Assembly: GCA_010093485.1 (NCBI GenBank)
Contig: MU001500.1
Coordinates: 754,198-818,197, forward strand
Direction of reading: 5' to 3'
Length of the DNA stretch: 64,000 nucleotides
DNA from: Karstenula rhodostoma CBS 690.94
Taxonomy: Eukaryota > Ascomycota > Dothideomycetes > Pleosporales > Didymosphaeriaceae
Of the stretch, positions 42,357-54,481 are shown one piece after another. Below the pieces are notes generated by a model, which was not told the DNA's origin, ran no database searches, and saw nothing but the letters and a program-made list of their open reading frames with translations. The position numbers and the translations under genes are program-made. The first letter of the stretch is position 1, and each line of letters opens with the position of its first letter.

Positions 42357-43972
42357 GGTGGGTTGTTGACGTCGAGCAATTAGTGCGTGGAGATTAAGCC
42401 GCGCTTCGGCTGCACCTTCCGCCGCAGTTGATTGTGCAGCAACAACTTCCATCCGACTGCTCTGAAAAATAGAAACTACGAGGCTCCAACCAGAAAGATT
42501 CTGCAGAGATACATCCATGCTTACCATCAAGAAGAGAGTGTAACGAAATTCGCAAGAGCAACAACACCCGTCATGACGCGATGATTTTTTGTTCGGACGG
42601 ATCGTGCGCTTGCAACGCGAAACCGGAGCGCTGCCATAGCTCAGCATGTTGTCACTCTTCGGTCGAGTTGTGTTGTATTACTCCTATAGGCGATACCTCT
42701 TGCATCGACCTCCTGTCATTCCTACGTATGTGTACTCATGTCCGCGAGCCGATTGCGTTTCGAAAATTACATCTTATCTCCCTGAGCCTTTCTCGATCCG
42801 AACCCCACGTCTACCTGGGAAAGGAGTAGTGATAACTTCGAGGCCCGATGCTTCTTTCCACACGTGTGACGTTGAGCAAGATACGAAAATGCCATCCCCT
42901 CGTAGCTAAATTATGGTTCTAGGGGTCCGTTGCCATGTCATATTGAATCGCACTTGGGAGATCCTCGTAGTTCTCCAGGTCCTCCATATATCTTCATGCG
43001 ATGTATCGGCTCGCTGAATCCTTCACAGTTCGCGTATAATGCTTCATCCCAATGACCAGTGTGAGACTCTACTCGGTGTACTCGGTTCGGATGTCGCAGT
43101 TGCGCACAACGTAGACGACATGTAGGCTGATTAGGCCCATGCCTTGGTGTAAACCCGCCCTTTTAGTCTGTTTACCGTGGCACTTCGCTTCGGTTTGTAG
43201 TAAGTTCGTCAGGTATTGGCTACGCCGTCGAGCACAGTGCCGCCGCTCACACTCGAAGACACCAGTCCCGGTTCCAGCGTATTGCAGTCGTAGATGATCG
43301 TCGTGAGAGCATCTGTGACACCATGTCACTAGATGTGCGAAGCAGCGAAAGAGGCTTTCCAGGACTAATCAGGTCGAGCAGAGTCAAGGACCAACATACG
43401 GCCTGGATGACGAGGAGAACGGCCATGAAGAAACGAAAAGAGGAGTCTTTGATCATGGCAGGCTGCTACAGTACGACTAAGGCGGAATCTCGAGTACAGC
43501 TGGCCTGTATTTTGCCTACCCTGGGGCAACACGTTGTATTAGGACTTGGGACGTAGCGCTGTGATAAAAAGACTGAAAGTGACGAGGTGGTCGCTGACTT
43601 TTCAGAACAGCTTCGTCCCAAAAATCAAAGTTAGAGAATGTGAAGTCAGTCGTAGTAAGCGTGAGGCCTGATAATGACCTCCACATGGCCTCTTCGTGAT
43701 AATCTCTCTGAAGATGCAAAGTGGCCTTTTGCAATACGAGGTTGCACGCCGACTGCCACGAAAGAACGGCACAACGACAACTTCATTTCTGTATATTACA
43801 GTGCTATTGTCTGTTCCTCCGTGCCAACCTGGCCTCTATCGGTGATATTGCCTGTGGACCGGGGGTCGGTGAATGGGTGGAGTTGTGCCAAGGACCGAGG
43901 TGCAGCGGAGGATTGCGTAGGGCGGCAACGAATCATCGACTTCGCGCGTCCGTCGAACCTCAACTCGCGACA
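42357..43972. other. Intergenic, 1.6 kb
   Basis: No supported gene. A 69-codon minus-strand ORF at 43247-43456 starts with a hydrophobic stretch but lacks other support. The last 120 bp is the promoter of the PLP-protein gene. Confidence 0.5.
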
Positions 43973-44815
43973 ATGGCAGACGAGATGCAGATAAATCCAC
44001 AGCGAGCAAAACAGCTTGCGGAGAACCTCACTAGCATAACCTCTCGCATCAAGGCTGCCAACAAAAGCTCCAGACAGGTCCGTACCTGCCCCTCCACCCC
44101 GCCTGGATCAATCTAACAGCTGCAGATCCGCCTCATAGCCGTCTCCAAACTCAAACCCGCCACCGACATCCTCGCGCTACACCAGCAGCCGCAACCTATA
44201 CACCAGCACTTCGGCGAGAACTACGTCCAAGAGTTGTTGGAGAAGTCGAAGCTCCTTCCACGCTCAATACGATGGCACTTCATCGGCGGTCTGCAATCGA
44301 ATAAATGCAAGCAACTGGCGGAACAGATACCGAATCTCTGGTGTGTAAGCAGCGTAGACACTGAGAAGAAGTGCGATCAGCTGGAGAAGGGCCGCAAGGC
44401 ATTGGTCGAGAGCGATGCTGCGGTTGAGCCGCTGCGGGTCATGGTACAGGTCAACACCAGCGGCGAGGAGTCCAAGTCTGGAGTTGAGCCTGATGAAGCG
44501 CTCGCATTAGCAAAACACATTGTCGAAAAGTGTCCTACTCTGCGATTCACAGGGCTCATGACTATCGGCGCAATCGCAAGGAGCAAGGCGACCACAGCGG
44601 AGACTGAAAATGAAGACTTTGTCACCTTGAGAGATACTAGGGACAAGGTTGCTGAGGGTTTGGGTTGGGAGAAAGAGACGCTGGAGCTGAGCATGGGTAT
44701 GAGTGCAGATTTCGAGGGCGCAATCGCGATGGGTAGCGACGAAGTGAGGGTAGGAAGCGACATCTTCGGCGAGAGGCCAGCGAAGAAAGATGCGGTGGTA
44801 GTGGAGAAGGGCTAG
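43973..44815 (+). CDS. Pyridoxal phosphate homeostasis protein (YggS/PROSC/YBL036C family)
   Basis: Binds PLP in a fold-type III alanine-racemase-like barrel and buffers free PLP; not an active racemase in characterised relatives. Two exons: 43973-44077 and 44126-44815, with a 48-nt intron (GTCCGT..CTGCAG, branch TCTAAC); 264 aa. The PLP lysine lies in AVSKLKPATD right after the join. Other family signatures are HFGENYVQELLEKS, WHFIGGLQSNKCK, MVQVNTSGEESKSG, FTGLMTIGAI and LSMGMSADFEGAIAMGSDEV, ending VRVGSDIFG. All expected blocks are present. Distribution is usually cytosolic and mitochondrial. Confidence 0.93.
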
Positions 44816-45100
44816 TGGTACATTATAGGGAAAAAAGAATAGATATTCAGTGCTCGTCACTGGCGTTCACATCAATGTACACTGCACATCTTATGTGAGG
44901 CCTCACGATGGTGCTTGGCGCTATGCTTGATTAGGCGCGGCAGCCTGGGTCAGCGCTCCTCACTTCCAACTCTCCTGCTGTTCTTGACATGAAAAATACA
45001 TTCACAGTTCGATTACCCAAGCTACGCTAGTTTGAGGGGAAGCCGCAGAACGGCCCCAACGCACAAGTCGCCGGCCATCCCAGAGTCAACTCTTACCACT

Positions 45101-46303
45101 ATGATGCAGCATAGGTACTATATCACCGCACTGGCTCAAAAGTGTGGGCATTTCGTTGCGCCTCCTGGAGTGAACATAATGCGCCCACACTTCTGACGAG
45201 GCCCTCTACATAAGCCAACATCGTCGCAACAGTACAGCTAACATCTCTCAGAGCCAAACACCCTCCGCCGCCTCCATACTTTTGGGAACAAGATACTCCA
45301 AAACACCGAGATGAAGGCAACGCAAGGGATCTTTGGATTGCTTTCCAGACCATCACCGCAAGATCCGACTACCACCACCTCAGCCTCGAAGAGCTAAGGC
45401 TAGAGGACTACAAGCGTGGCAAGACGATGAAATTCAGAGTGCCTGCGTTCTCTTTCGAGCAGCGTTGGGGTGGAGAGGAGACGGTGAGGTCTGACCTTTT
45501 GAACCTGTGAGTGATTTCGTATGTACATCTGGGTGCAACTCAAGTTGCGTTGCTTTCATTAAATCTAGGCACCTACTGGGATTGTTCAGGTATATTCACG
45601 CACTCCCACTGACCATCAATACTTAAGAATCCAAGGCCCCGGCATCGAGATCCGCGTCGGCGAGGAGCCATATACCCAACAAACCTGGTCACTTCCTCAA
45701 AGGCTCCTCTCTTACCATTCCGATTTCTTCAAGATTGCCTGCACGATCGGTCTCCGCGAGCGGAACGAGAGACTCGTCTCTTTTCCCAAGGACTCTCCCG
45801 ACACCTTTCGCCTTTTCGTAGAGTGGTTATACTTCGGCAAGTACACTCTGCCTTTTTTGCACAGAGACCGATATGATATGGACCGCCAATCATGGGTGTT
45901 GGGCGACAAGTTATTATGTCGCGATTTCAAGGAGTATGCCATGACGCGGTTATACGGGAGCTACTGCGGGCTCTTGAAGACCAAGCGACTCAAGCCGGAC
46001 GACGTACGGTTTGCATGTGAGAACAGCCCGCCAGGCTCGGGGCTTCAGAGGCTCGTTTTTGACCTCGTCGGAACTTATCTCCCGAGGATAGATGCTGCGC
46101 GTTTAGAGGGCACGGAAGCAGACTGGGCTGCCGTGTTGGATGAATATGAAGATGACTTTGGGATGGCGAGGACGTATTTGATGAGTATGAATAAGCCGAA
46201 TGAGGTTCAACGGAGCGTAGAGTGCTATCTCGATGATGAGGGAGTGAGCGAAGATTTGGTGGCACTGACGATAATGCCCTTTTGGGATTGTATAGATGTG
46301 TAA
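45101..46303 (+). CDS. BTB/POZ-type fungal protein
   Basis: Proposed exons: 45101-45114 (14 nt), 45252-45506 and 45628-46303; 314 aa. The last exon carries a BTB-like core: IEIRVGEEPYTQQTWSLPQR, LLSYHSDFFKIA, FPKDSPDTFRLFVEWLYFGK, then KLLCRDFKEYAMTRLY. Exon 2 contains DLWIAFQTITARSDYHHLSL followed by EELRLEDY, a block that precedes the BTB domain in many filamentous-ascomycete proteins. The 121-nt intron before the core is well supported. The 5' micro-exon is tentative: it is the only nearby ATG I found that splices in frame. Function unknown; BTB proteins often bridge Cul3 ligases or transcription factors. Confidence 0.6.
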
Positions 46304-46579
46304 TGCAAGTTCCGTGGTTTAGAAACCTTTCTGAACCACATGATAACCTAGTTAAGAGTTTGAGCACAATCAGCCTGTGTATGGCGTACCTTGGGGTAAC
46401 AAAATGCACTCAAAACCCGAGCGTAGCGCTGCAAATTCTCGCTCGCTCGGCGGTGAAATTTCGCAGTCTATCTTGAAATGCTGCTGCTCCAACGGTGGGT
46501 GATATAGCACCACACATGTATCAAAAGTCAGCCGTGCATATGCTATCAGCTGATAAATCTCGATGCCCCAGCTGTTCTC

Positions 46580-47590
46580 TCAAGCACTGTCCTGGAACTT
46601 TCCTAGAGCTTCGTCGTTCCAACTCATGAATTTTCCACTCAAGTGTTTGTCCCCGTCCACGGCCAGCTTCGCAATGACATGACCCGGCTGCTCTGGCTTC
46701 AACAACCCTCCGTCCGTCTTCAAACCAGCAAACTTTGCAGCGTCTTTCTCGCTCATGGCCTTGTTGTGGAGTTCTCTGATCTCTCGCTGCATCTCTGTGT
46801 CGACAACGCCTGGGCGGATGGAGATAGTCGTCACATCAGGCTCCTCAACCGCCAAGGTGAGGGCAAAATGATTAAGCACCGCTTTGCCCGCACCATACGC
46901 ACCCCAACCCTGGTAAGCACCGACAGCTGCCCCACTAGAAGTGAGGATAATGCGACCTTGCGTTTTGCGAAGTGAGGGCAAAGCAGCCTGAATCTATTTT
47001 GCAACACAAAAGCTGTTAGTCATTGCACGTGATATTCAGTCCTCCGGCACGCCCTCCCATACGTACCAAAGCAATCGCACTGAAGACGTTGGTATCAAAG
47101 GCCTTGCTCCACTCCTCAGGACTCGAGTCTGCGATCTTTTTTACCGGATCCAACGAGCCATGGTTGACGATAAGTCCGTCAACGCGACCAAAGCGTTCAT
47201 TCGCGACTTCGACCGCTTTAGTAGAGATGTTGAAATCGGAAAGGTCACCAGCGACGACTTCGACGTTGTCGGCGCCGTACTGGTCGCGCAGTTGGGTGAG
47301 GCTAGACGCTGTGCGGGACACCAGGACAAGTTTGTGGGACTGGCCGAGGAGATAATGGGCAGCTGCTAGGCCAATGCCTTGAGAATCATTAGCAAAACAA
47401 CTTGAAGGAGTTCACTACATTTCCATAATTTGACATTCAAATCGAGGTGCAAAGATATGCCAACAGGTACCTGAACTCGGGAATATTTGAATGTGCGGGG
47501 TAGGAAGATCAATGGAAAAAGGAAGACTGGCAGATGCCTACCTCTCGAAGCGCCTGTTAATATGATAACCATCTCTTTAGATTCTGCCAT
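46580..47590 (-). CDS. Short-chain dehydrogenase/reductase (SDR)
   Basis: NAD(P)(H)-dependent oxidoreductase of the classical SDR fold; substrate unknown. Three exons: 47590-47542, 47377-47067 and 46993-46580, with introns of 164 and 73 nt; 257 aa. The first intron interrupts the cofactor loop TGASRGIG (residues 12-19). Other motifs: DLSDFN, VNHGS, the catalytic Ser in LTSSGAA (about 139-140), and Tyr153/Lys157 in GAYGAGK. IRPGVVDTEM follows as expected. It resembles yeast YIR035C-type benzil-reductase-like SDRs. Divergent neighbour spacing gives no pathway clue. Confidence 0.88.
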
Positions 47591-48252
47591 GATGGAAATT
47601 TGGGATGTAGTGGGATGAGTGAGGATACTGACAATGTTGGATAGGCCCGACTCATTACGCGCTTACCGCAGTAGACCCACTAGCGGATTAAGTCAGGTAC
47701 GGATATATTTGCGCATGTCAGACGTCTACCCTTCTGAACGAGAAACGAACACTTAGTATAGCATTTGAGACGAGAGAATAAACTGAGGACCCAGGCATCT
47801 GACAAATCAATCTCTCATGTCCTGGAACTATATATTGTATCAAATGTTACTGGGTCCTGATCGGCAATGATGAAGCTCACTGCTAACTATTGCTTGAAAT
47901 GTGACCGATTTGCGCATGATTGTGAACACCGGTGATATACATTCAGGGTTAAAATGCAGGTACGTATAGAAGCCTAAGTCATTCTGGGGTCAACTATGGA
48001 GAGCCCGATTAGCGAAGGCCTACCTTATATCCGGCTTTCACGCTGACACAGGTAATATTGGCCAAGTATTGTGGTGTCTTTACTTTGATCAAGTGTTATG
48101 AACATCATGCAAGTGCGCTATAGACAATCGGTATCTGAAGAGGCAGGCTGCTGTATGGATGATGAGAATGAACAATTCGTACCGGACCCCGGCTAGAATC
48201 TATGCGCCTAACTCCAGAACTCCAAATTGATGCCTCGATCCAACACACTAGC
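47591..48252. other. Intergenic, nothing recognised
   Basis: 660 bp between the SDR start and the 3' end of DID2. Only short frames. Confidence 0.5.
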
Positions 48253-49022
48253 TCAGTTCCTTAGTGCTCGGAGGCGCTCGTTCAGGCCCTGCTCTTCCTG
48301 CTCGGTAGGACCGATCTTCGTTTTCGCTGGCGTGGCCTCCTCGAGGTCTGCTGACAGCTCGACGCCGACCTTGTCCGCAGTTTGGGCCATCAACCGGTCG
48401 ACATCATCCTGGGGTGTTCCCACTGCGGTCGCTGAGGACGTCGCTTCGCGAGTGAATTCGTCCACAACATCGAGGTCGTTGAAATTCTTCTCGAATCCGT
48501 CCATGACCGCCGTTATCTGTGACCCAAAAATCAGAAAACCTGCCTTCAAGGAAGGCGCGCCAGAACGTAATAGCAGACCATGAGTTCACGTACCCTTTCC
48601 AAGTTCATGGACTTCATAGCTACATCCATGCTCTTCACCACCTTCTGCATGTTCCCGGTGACCTGACGCATTGTAACTGCCGTTTGTACCCGGCCGGCAA
48701 CCGCGTCGACACGCGATGCAAGTTGTAGGAGGTTCAGCTTCTCGTTCTGCTTGCGGACGGCGTTTTGGGCGTAGATGCGGGCGATGTCGTGGTGGCCTTG
48801 CTTCATGGCCTGGTCGATTTTTAGCGAGATGCACAACAGCACATACAGAGCACAGCTCACCTTCTCCACTTTCGCCTTCTCTGTAGTTTCCTCTTTCCCA
48901 GCCTTGAGCGCCTGTCGGTTCAGCGACTTCGCCGTGAACTGGTGTGCGTTAGCAGGCAGCAAGGGAAAACAGGACCGGTATCGCACCTTCAGGTTGAAGA
49001 GGGCAGCTTCAAGACCAGACAT
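48253..49022 (-). CDS. DID2: ESCRT-III-associated protein Did2/Vps46 (CHMP1)
   Basis: Recruits and regulates the Vps4 ATPase during multivesicular-body sorting at endosomes. Four exons: 49022-48987, 48938-48861, 48809-48594 and 48516-48253, with introns of 48, 51 and 77 nt, all in frame; 197 aa, close to yeast Did2. The helical Snf7-like core includes [20 protein letters not shown] and [20 protein letters not shown], both typical of CHMP1. The C-terminus NERLRALRN is a MIT-interacting motif (MIM1), the Vps4 docking site. Confidence 0.93.
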
Positions 49023-49523
49023 GCTGAAAGCGGGTTGAGTGCGACTAGGGTTCTCTGCGATACGGGCGGCAGATGCAGCGTGGATGCGGGCGAGACTGCG
49101 GAGGTTGATGGATGCGGCTGATGTTCGGCGTTAGGTGAAATGGTGGGGTTGGACGCGAAGCAACGTCATTGGCAGGGCCTCGGCACCTTTCACGTGGGGG
49201 TACTCACTTCAGTGCTCACCACGCGTTCGCATTAGCTTCGTGATAACGATAAGGGAAAGTGCATATATTATCTGCATGCGTATATGCGCATGTAGTGAGT
49301 CTTCACCGATCACACTGATGACTTCATAACTGCAGAGCGGGGAAGCTACAGCCCACTTGTCTGCACAGTGATGCCGAGTCGTTGCAGTAATAGGTAGGGT
49401 AGCTTTTCCATTCGAAGCGAAATTCAGATATAGGTATCATGTCATGCAAACGCCTGCCGTTGCCACTGCGGTGGCACCCCCAACTCCGAAAGAAGCAACC
49501 CGCCAAAATCCACCGCGGCTAGT
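49023..49523. other. Intergenic: DID2 promoter and NC2-beta 3' flank
   Basis: 500 bp, no gene. AT-rich short repeats around 49258-49295 (GCATATATTATCTGCATGCGTATATGCGCATG) could form a small hairpin. Confidence 0.45.
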
Positions 49524-50153
49524 TCAAGAAGTTGGCTCCGAGTGGAATTTGTTCGTTGCGTTGCGGAATAGTTCCTCTTGCGCGCGAATGAGCTCTTCCT
49601 CGGTCATGCCGCTCTGCTCGATTTTTGTTTGTTTCTTCTCGCGATTCTGCGACGTGTCAGCAATGCATTCAAGGTGGCTTAGAAAGCAACCGCAGAGCAT
49701 TTGCAGCCAGTTGTGTATCATGTACCCGGGGGTAATTTGGCCTATGAAGAGTGTTTGCAGTGTTGCTTTGATGGTGTATGCGCGTACCTGTTGCTGCTTC
49801 TTGTAATCCGCCGCAACCTCGAGAATAGCCGGAACGTAGTCGTGGAAGTCCAGCTCTTCCAGCGCCTGCTTCACATGCTCGCATGCTATCGTCTTCTTTG
49901 CATCCTTTTCTGCGATCTCGTTGGCCTCGGAGGATATGAGGGTGATGAACTCGACGCAGCATTCGATGAGCAGGTCGCGCGAGTCTTTCGCAAAGGTCAT
50001 GCCCGGCTCGGACTGCAGGATCTCGGTGACAATCTTCTGCACGGTTGCTGCGCGGTGTTAGCTGGATGCGAAAACATGGCAAAAGTTTACGGGGATGCGC
50101 GTACCCTTGGGCAGCGACAGGTCGTCGTTACCACCGAACTCGCGATCTGACAT
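49524..50153 (-). CDS. NCB2: Negative cofactor 2 beta (Dr1/Ncb2), histone-fold TBP regulator
   Basis: With NC2-alpha it binds TBP on DNA and represses or redirects Pol II transcription. Three exons: 50153-50105, 50047-49788 and 49646-49524, with introns of 57 and 141 nt; 143 aa. The histone fold runs from LSLPKATVQKIVTEIL through CCVEFITLISSEANEIAEKD to KTIACEHVKQALEELDF, all hallmark Dr1 blocks. It is followed by DYVPAILEVAADYKKQQQ and the C-terminal QSGMTEEELIRAQEELF segment. The start is the first ATG, 16 codons before the first intron. Confidence 0.93.
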
Positions 50154-51768
50154 GGTGTCGGTGTGGTGGAAAGTGTATTGCAGATGTTTGCCTGTGAGGC
50201 GCGTAACATTATCTATGCGCGGCGACGGCGGCGCTTATGCGGAACTACGTTGACCCCGCCCGTGGAAGCGCGCGGCTGATCATGGCTGATCATGGCTGCC
50301 CAGAGCGGCAAAGTACATGCTCTCGCAGAATGCCTGGCTCGGACTCGCTGTGGTCCCTTCGGTGTCACCCGGGCCTGGCAGATGATGGTTTGACGCTCGT
50401 CGCTGGGATCCCTCCTCCCGCCCCGTCTCGCGCACCTCCTCCTTCGGATGATGCAGGGCAGGCAGCGTCGGGTGCGGATCATACGAGCGACTGACGCGCT
50501 TTTGGCGGACCGCACAGGCACGAGCTATCTGGGTTTAGGCGCTGCGGGTGGAACTAAGCTCCCTAGATATGCATCGAATTGTGGGCAACCTGCCGAATCA
50601 ATCGCGTGCAGCAACTCGACCGGAGCAAAACGGCAGCTTGTCAAGTTGCTGGTTTGCCGCCCCCTGCACGTCGAGGCCCGCTGTCATTTCATTTGAGAGG
50701 CCGCGAAACGCTAGGGCATGGTAGAGTAATACGAGCATGCAATGCAGCAGGGCGAAGTGAGGCCTCGGGTGGTTTGCGACGGGAGCGTGAGCGTGCAACA
50801 CCAGGCGGCTCCCTCGACGCTCGCCGTGATGTCAGCGAGCAGGGTGCTTGGCGGGCCCGACAGGGGGAAACAGGAATGCGAGAGCGTTATCCGAGCACGG
50901 TGTACTGTATCGGTGTGCAGATGACGATGAGGCGGTGAAAATCCGGAGGGGAAGGCAGCGTGTTTCATCGGTTGAGGCGGCGTACAGGCATGCGCACTGC
51001 AGTCAAAAGAACGGCGGCTGCTGGCCGAGCAAAACAGCGTATCATCTCAGCAGCCCTTCCCGGACCCGCCGCATCAAACGAAGACCACCCCTACACAGCT
51101 ACTGTCCGTGGCCCTTCATCAACGACGCGCGCACGCTCCAAGTACCATAACGCACTACCCCCAGGTACCGGCACTCACCGCCGTGGACCCTTTTGTCCTT
51201 GATTGATCGACTGGGCCTCGGATTGCCTGCTGCCCACGCGGCGCCCCTAGCACTGGCAGGCCCGATAGAAGCGCAGCAGAGTTTTTCGATTCTGGTGCAC
51301 CGGCCTGTTTTTGGTTAAAAGCCGCCCAGACAGCCTGGCAGGTCGGGTTGATTATTATGACGCGTGAACGCCGTGAGCCCGTAATCCAGCACAGCCAGCG
51401 CAGCTCGCCGCTCTCCACATCGCCGCCCGTCTCCAGCTCGTCCTTTGCAGCAGTCGCCTCACAAACACACGCAGCCACCCGTCCGCCATCGTCCAGAGGA
51501 GCCGATGGGAATGCACCTACTCGTCCAGCTCTAGTCTCACGTGCAACTGGCATCCCCGTCCCGCCTTCACCTACCCGACCACGACCTCGTCGCCGCTCGG
51601 TACACAACTCCAAGTCCACCTCCGCCGTCCCGACACTCTCCAGGTACGTTGCGTTGCGTTGCGTTACGTTACGCCTGATTAGCCACTCCTGAAGTCCTGA
51701 ACCATGTGCTGAAGCTTCTGTCCAGCTTCGCCATCCCCCGCGCCCTCCCCACCTACTGGCTGCCGACC
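50154..51768. promoter_or_regulatory. Long divergent control region upstream of NCB2 and the Sch9-like kinase
   Basis: 1.6 kb, GC-rich. Contains a GCGTT/ACGTT pentamer run at 51645-51672 and, nearer the kinase, an open frame that can be spliced in frame onto the kinase start (see findings). No other gene supported. Confidence 0.45.
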
Positions 51769-54481
51769 ATGACGAACTCGACCGGTGGCGCCAGCTCTCA
51801 GACAGCCGCAGATCTCCTGCGCCAGGTTGCGATGCAGAGGTAAGCAGTCCGAATCTGACTATGCGCACGCCATGCCCGAGTGGACGAGCTGTCTCAGCGT
51901 GCGTGTGCCCGAGTGCAAATAGCGAGAGGTGCGGCGTCGCTTAGCCTATACTTGGAGCCAGACGGACATGCCGGCGCTCAGGTTACACGCCGGCTTCCTG
52001 GATCAGTCCCGCAGCCGCACATGCACACCTATATTGCTCGCCGCCGCGCTCTCGTCTCACCCTCGCCCGCCGCCCGCCGCCCGCCGCCCATCCGCTCTTC
52101 CACCATGACGTCGAGCGCGCTTCTAACCCCCCACTGCAGGATGAGCAACGACGACGAACATGACCAGATAGGCTCCAACAGCTCCACGCCGCCGGGCGCC
52201 TCGACGCCGCGCCCCGATCCGACCGATAAGCGACTGCCAGGTATCCTGCACAGTTACTTTGGCCAGGTTCGTGATTCTTTGATACCCCGTCGGAAGTCTT
52301 CTGCGGTCAACCCCTCCCCCGCACCTGCACCTGCCACCCAAACTGCAGACCCGTCATCGAAAGAGGATTCCGATGCTAGCCGTCTGCCGTCAAACACACT
52401 GCCCAGCCCCACGCCCAGTGCTTCTTCTACTTCACGACATCCCTCAACCTCTCAGTTGAACGATGCAGAAACGGAGAAGCTAACAGAAGGCGCTTATGCG
52501 CCGCCGTACAACCAGGCCACGCCTCCTCAGACTCCCCGCACACGCTCGCAGGAAGGCAAACGGCCGGCCTCGAGCCTGTCTCAGTCCACGCTTGCGTCGA
52601 ACCAGAACCAGAACCAGATCCAAATCCAGAAGACGAAGGAAAAGGAAAAGGAAAAGGAGAAAGAGAAGGAGTCCCGAGAGCGAGACCCTGCCGATGTCGG
52701 CCCACCAAAGGGCAAGCTGTCGGTCGCCATCTCGGAAGGAAGGGATCTTCGGCCCAGCGTCGATCCGTACGTCGTATGTCAGTTCCAGTGGGCTGAATAC
52801 ATCTCGGACGGGCCGCGGAACGACACAGCAAAAGACAAGCGGCACCCGCTCGCTATTCAGCGGACTGATAGTGAGACTGGCAAACCAATGGCGATTCCAA
52901 TGCGGAGCCGACAGAGCAGCAACAACGGCACCAGCTCAGACCCGCGTGAGAATGGCTCATTGAAAGACGTCACCAACCCAAAGTGGGAGCATGAGGCTAT
53001 ATTGTGGGTGTACTCGCTGTCTACGTCGTTTGAATCAACTGACTCTGTGTAGCGATGTCGTCGGTGATCACTCCGAAATCGACATCTCCGTTTACGATCG
53101 TAGCAACGCCGAGGCCTTCCTTGGCCACGTCCGCTTCTGTCCTAACCTAGTAGAGTATGAGAAGCCCTACGATGGATGGTTCACCCTCGAACCGCGAGAT
53201 GGAGAGGAAGACTTTGTAACTGGAGAGATTCACCTGCGAATCAATTTCCACAAAACCGACAAGAAACACTACGGCCCCGAAGACTTCGAGATCTTGAAAC
53301 TCATTGGGAAGGGCACATTCGGACAGGTCTTTCAAGTACGCAAGCGGGACACTCGACGGATATACGCCATGAAGGTACTCTCCAAGAAGGTCATTGTACA
53401 GAAGAAAGAGGTGGCTCATACGCTTGGCGAACGGAACATTCTAGTGCGAACAGCTATGGCCGACTCCGCATTCATCGTTGGTTTGAAATTCTCCTTCCAG
53501 ACGCCTTCCGACCTTTATTTGGTCACCGACTACATGTCCGGCGGTGAGCTCTTCTGGCATCTTCAGCGTGAGGGTCGTTTCCAAGAAGGTCGCGCCAAGT
53601 TTTACATCGCCGAGTTGATCCTGGCTCTGCAGCATTTGCACGACCACAATATCGTCTATCGCGATCTGAAGCCAGAGAACATTCTTTTGGACGCCAAGGG
53701 TCACATTGCGCTCTGCGATTTCGGTCTCTCAAAGGCGAACCTTACTGAGAACGCCACCACGAACACTTTCTGCGGTACAACCGAATATCTAGCCCCCGAG
53801 GTGCTGCTCGACGAACATGGTTACACCAAGATGGTGGACTTCTGGTCTCTGGGTGTGCTTGTCTTCGAAATGTGCTGCGGTTGGAGCCCATTTTATGCGG
53901 AAGACACTCAGCAAATGTACAAAAACATTGCATTTGGAAAAGTACGGTTCCCGCGAGACGCCCTTAGCACCGAGGGGCGTAACTTTGTGAAGGGTCTACT
54001 CAACCGAAACCCGAAGCACAGACTTGGTGCAACGCGCGATGCCGAGGAGCTGAAAGCACATCCTTTCTTTGCGGACATCGATTGGGATGCTTTACAAAAG
54101 AAGAATGTGGTACCGCCGTTCAAGCCCAAGTTGAAGTCAGAACTAGATGTCTCGAACTTCGACCCCGAGTTCACGAATGCCCTGAACGGAAACGGATCTT
54201 TGAACGCGCGGGCGGCTGCTTTGGCCTCGGGCATTAACCCTGCATCGACGCCGTTGTCGCCAACTATGCAAGCCAATTTTGCGGGCTTCACATTTGTGGA
54301 TGAAAGTACCATGGATCACCAATTCGCCCATAAACACAGAGAGCACGAGCCTGAACGTATGGACGAAGACGATAAGGATGATATCAACTGGGACAAGCCC
54401 GCAGGACGGGGTGACCGAATGAGTGGCGTCATCCCAAGTAACGACCACGATATATTCAACCACGGACATTTCGACGTTTAA
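51769..54481 (+). CDS. SCH9: AGC-family serine/threonine kinase, Sch9-like
   Basis: Nutrient-sensing kinase downstream of TORC1 in yeast (S6K/Akt-like). Three exons: 51769-51839, 52140-53003 and 53053-54481, with introns of 300 and 49 nt; 787 aa. The N-terminus is Ser/Pro-rich with a Lys-Glu repeat near residue 200. A C2-like segment follows (KLSVAISEGRDLRPSVDPYV through DHSEIDISVYDR). Kinase: GKGTFG 397-402, Lys419 in YAMKV, YRDLKPEN with Asp516, DFG 534-536, and T-loop Thr550 in TNTFCGT. The C-terminal FAGFTFVDEST is the hydrophobic motif that TORC1 targets, and STPLSPT resembles the turn motif. The C2-plus-AGC order distinguishes Sch9 from Ypk or PKA. Confidence 0.9.

Noticed and set aside
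43247..43456. 69-codon ORF with hydrophobic N-terminus, possible small secreted protein
   Set aside because: The hydrophobic stretch alone is weak evidence; no cysteine pattern and no plausible extension.
51155..51868. 237-codon antisense ORF in the Sch9 upstream region
   Set aside because: GC-rich chance frame opposite the kinase leader; no family feature.
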